Positions 7,928 through 8,650 of a stretch of DNA of 8,650 bases are shown here, piece after piece. The stretch is from Sphaerochaetaceae bacterium. GTDB lineage: Bacteria; Spirochaetota; Spirochaetia; Sphaerochaetales; Sphaerochaetaceae. The notes under the pieces were generated by a model, which had not been told where the DNA came from, made no database searches, and was given only the letters and a program-made list of their open reading frames with translations. The translations under genes were made by a program, and so were the position numbers. The stretch lies in contig JALNVT010000100.1 in NCBI GenBank assembly GCA_023231265.1, forward strand, positions 1-8,650, in the 5' to 3' direction. How positions within the stretch are numbered: position 1 is the first letter of the stretch; the number at the start of each line of letters is the position of its first letter.

Positions 7928-7928
7928 A
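7920..7928 (-). promoter_or_regulatory. Extended -10 promoter of addBA, TGTTATAAT
   Basis: On the minus strand TGTTATAAT is a perfect TGn-TATAAT extended -10 element, which can work without a -35; the -35 position here (TAATAA) is poor. Standard spacing puts transcription start on the A of the addB ATG at 7913, so the addBA mRNA would have little or no leader. Confidence 0.55.
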
Positions 7929-7956
7929 TAAAGAAACAAGATTTATTAAAAAAAAT

Positions 7957-7961
7957 GAGGA
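7957..7961 (+). promoter_or_regulatory. Ribosome binding site GAGGA of the CPBP gene
   Basis: GAGGA ends 5 nt before the ATG at 7967. Two other in-frame ATGs exist: 7955 overlaps the site itself and 7964 leaves only 2 nt, so the site selects 7967. Confidence 0.6.
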
Positions 7962-7966
7962 ATATG

Positions 7967-8650
7967 ATGGCAAATTTGACAGATAATGATTTAAACAGAA
8001 TTAGAGGATTGTTAAGTTTCTTCATTGTTTTTTTATTTTGGATATTTCTAGGCTCCTCAATTTCATATGCTATTTCGTTGATAGTTTTTAATATTTCCAA
8101 TGCAGCTGTGAATTCAAAGGAGTTTGTTTTTATAAATACAAATCTACCATTTGTTGGAATGGCTCTGGGCATTTTCTTTTCTTTGAAATACCTACTGAAT
8201 GTATCCTTAAAATCATTGATCACAATTCATGCTAAATTCAATAAAAGATACTTTGTAATCCCGTTTGTAATAAGCATCATTTATCTGACACTTTACATGA
8301 TAATAGCAAATAAAATTGGTTACAAAGAAGTTCTTTTCAATCAAGCTCCAATGACGGATAGAATAATTCTAGGTCTTCTTGTTTTACTCATAACCCCACT
8401 GCAATCAGCACTTGAGGAACTGCTTTTTAGAGCTATTCTTCTCAGAGGATTGGTTGGAAAATATAGTATGAAGAATAGAACATTGGCTCTATTGGCGTCA
8501 GTAATCTGTGGATTGGTGTTTGTTGCCTTTCATCTGAAGAATCCTGAGATGAGTACATATAAGCTATACGCGTTCATATATTATTTTTCATTTGCTTTTG
8601 CTTCTGCCCTGCTCACACTTTATTTTGGGACAGTGGAGATATCAATTGCT
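7967..8650 (+). CDS. CPBP (CAAX/Abi) intramembrane protease, 3'-truncated by window end
   Basis: An integral membrane protein with the signature of the CPBP glutamic-type intramembrane protease family, related to eukaryotic Rce1. The 228 codons in the window include several hydrophobic segments (about 14-42, 62-84, 96-115, 132-146, 173-188, 201-220). Motif 1 is E150-E151-x3-R155 (EELLFR) after a conserved-looking TPLQSALE lead-in. Motif 2 is F185-x3-H189 in FVAFH. The third motif, a histidine with a nearby asparagine, is expected just beyond FGTVEISIA where the window stops. The frame is open to the last base, so the truncation comes from the window and not from a mutation. It is divergent from addB across 53 bp. 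Bacterial members act in peptide processing, bacteriocin immunity or unknown roles; no substrate can be named here. Confidence 0.88.
   Translation, partial: MANLTDNDLNRIRGLLSFFIVFLFWIFLGSSISYAISLIVFNISNAAVNSKEFVFINTNLPFVGMALGIFFSLKYLLNVSLKSLITIHAKFNKRYFVIPFVISIIYLTLYMIIANKIGYKEVLFNQAPMTDRIILGLLVLLITPLQSALEELLFRAILLRGLVGKYSMKNRTLALLASVICGLVFVAFHLKNPEMSTYKLYAFIYYFSFAFASALLTLYFGTVEISIA

Noticed and set aside
7914..7973. Upstream TTG start giving AddB 20 extra residues
   Set aside because: It would need a promoter inside the protease gene, lacks a Shine-Dalgarno sequence, and the added residues do not look like AddB.
7921..8223. Minus-strand open frame of about 100 codons
   Set aside because: It is antisense to the well-supported CPBP gene and has no family resemblance.
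1..8650. tRNA, rRNA, CRISPR array or riboswitch
   Set aside because: Intergenic stretches are all short (at most about 145 bp) and none shows cloverleaf, repeat-spacer or known aptamer patterns.

Overview
The window holds an intact insertion sequence at its left end, a two-gene DNA-repair operon on the minus strand through the middle, and the start of a membrane-protease gene at the right end. The DNA is AT-rich and uses the standard code: tryptophan is TGG and the long frames have no internal TGA. The compact AddB without a Walker A motif, the addB-addA gene order and the base composition would suit a spirochaete (Treponema-like) or a low-GC gut or rumen anaerobe. This is an inference from protein character only; no rRNA or other taxonomic marker is present.

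Layout. Positions 1-1788 are an IS of the IS4 superfamily, IS1634-like, with one full-length DDE transposase (146-1744, +). Its terminal inverted repeats match at 25 of 27 positions. The left end packs an outside-facing hairpin terminator, a good sigma-70 type promoter and a short untranslated leader. The left boundary coincides with the window edge, so the target duplication cannot be seen. Between the IS and the next gene (1789-1839) is a stem-loop with a T-tract on the plus strand. On the minus strand, addB (7913-5214) and addA (5214-1840) form an operon joined by a TAATG stop/start overlap. From 7967, diverging from addB across 53 bp, runs the N-terminal 228 codons of a CPBP (CAAX/Abi) intramembrane protease, cut by the window end.

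How the genes work together. AddA (SF1A helicase plus C-terminal nuclease) and AddB (motor-less scaffold plus Fe-S nuclease) should form the AddAB helicase-nuclease, which resects double-strand breaks and loads RecA. Every catalytic motif expected of this pair is visible in AddA, and AddB keeps its nuclease residues and the four cysteines of its iron-sulfur staple. The IS lies downstream of addA in convergent orientation and does not visibly break any gene.

I found no undescribed multi-gene system. The best second-look items are the read-in protection architecture at the IS left end, the apparent leaderless start of addB from an extended -10 promoter, and the near-symmetrical promoter DNA between addB and the protease gene. 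No tRNA, rRNA, CRISPR array or riboswitch was recognised.
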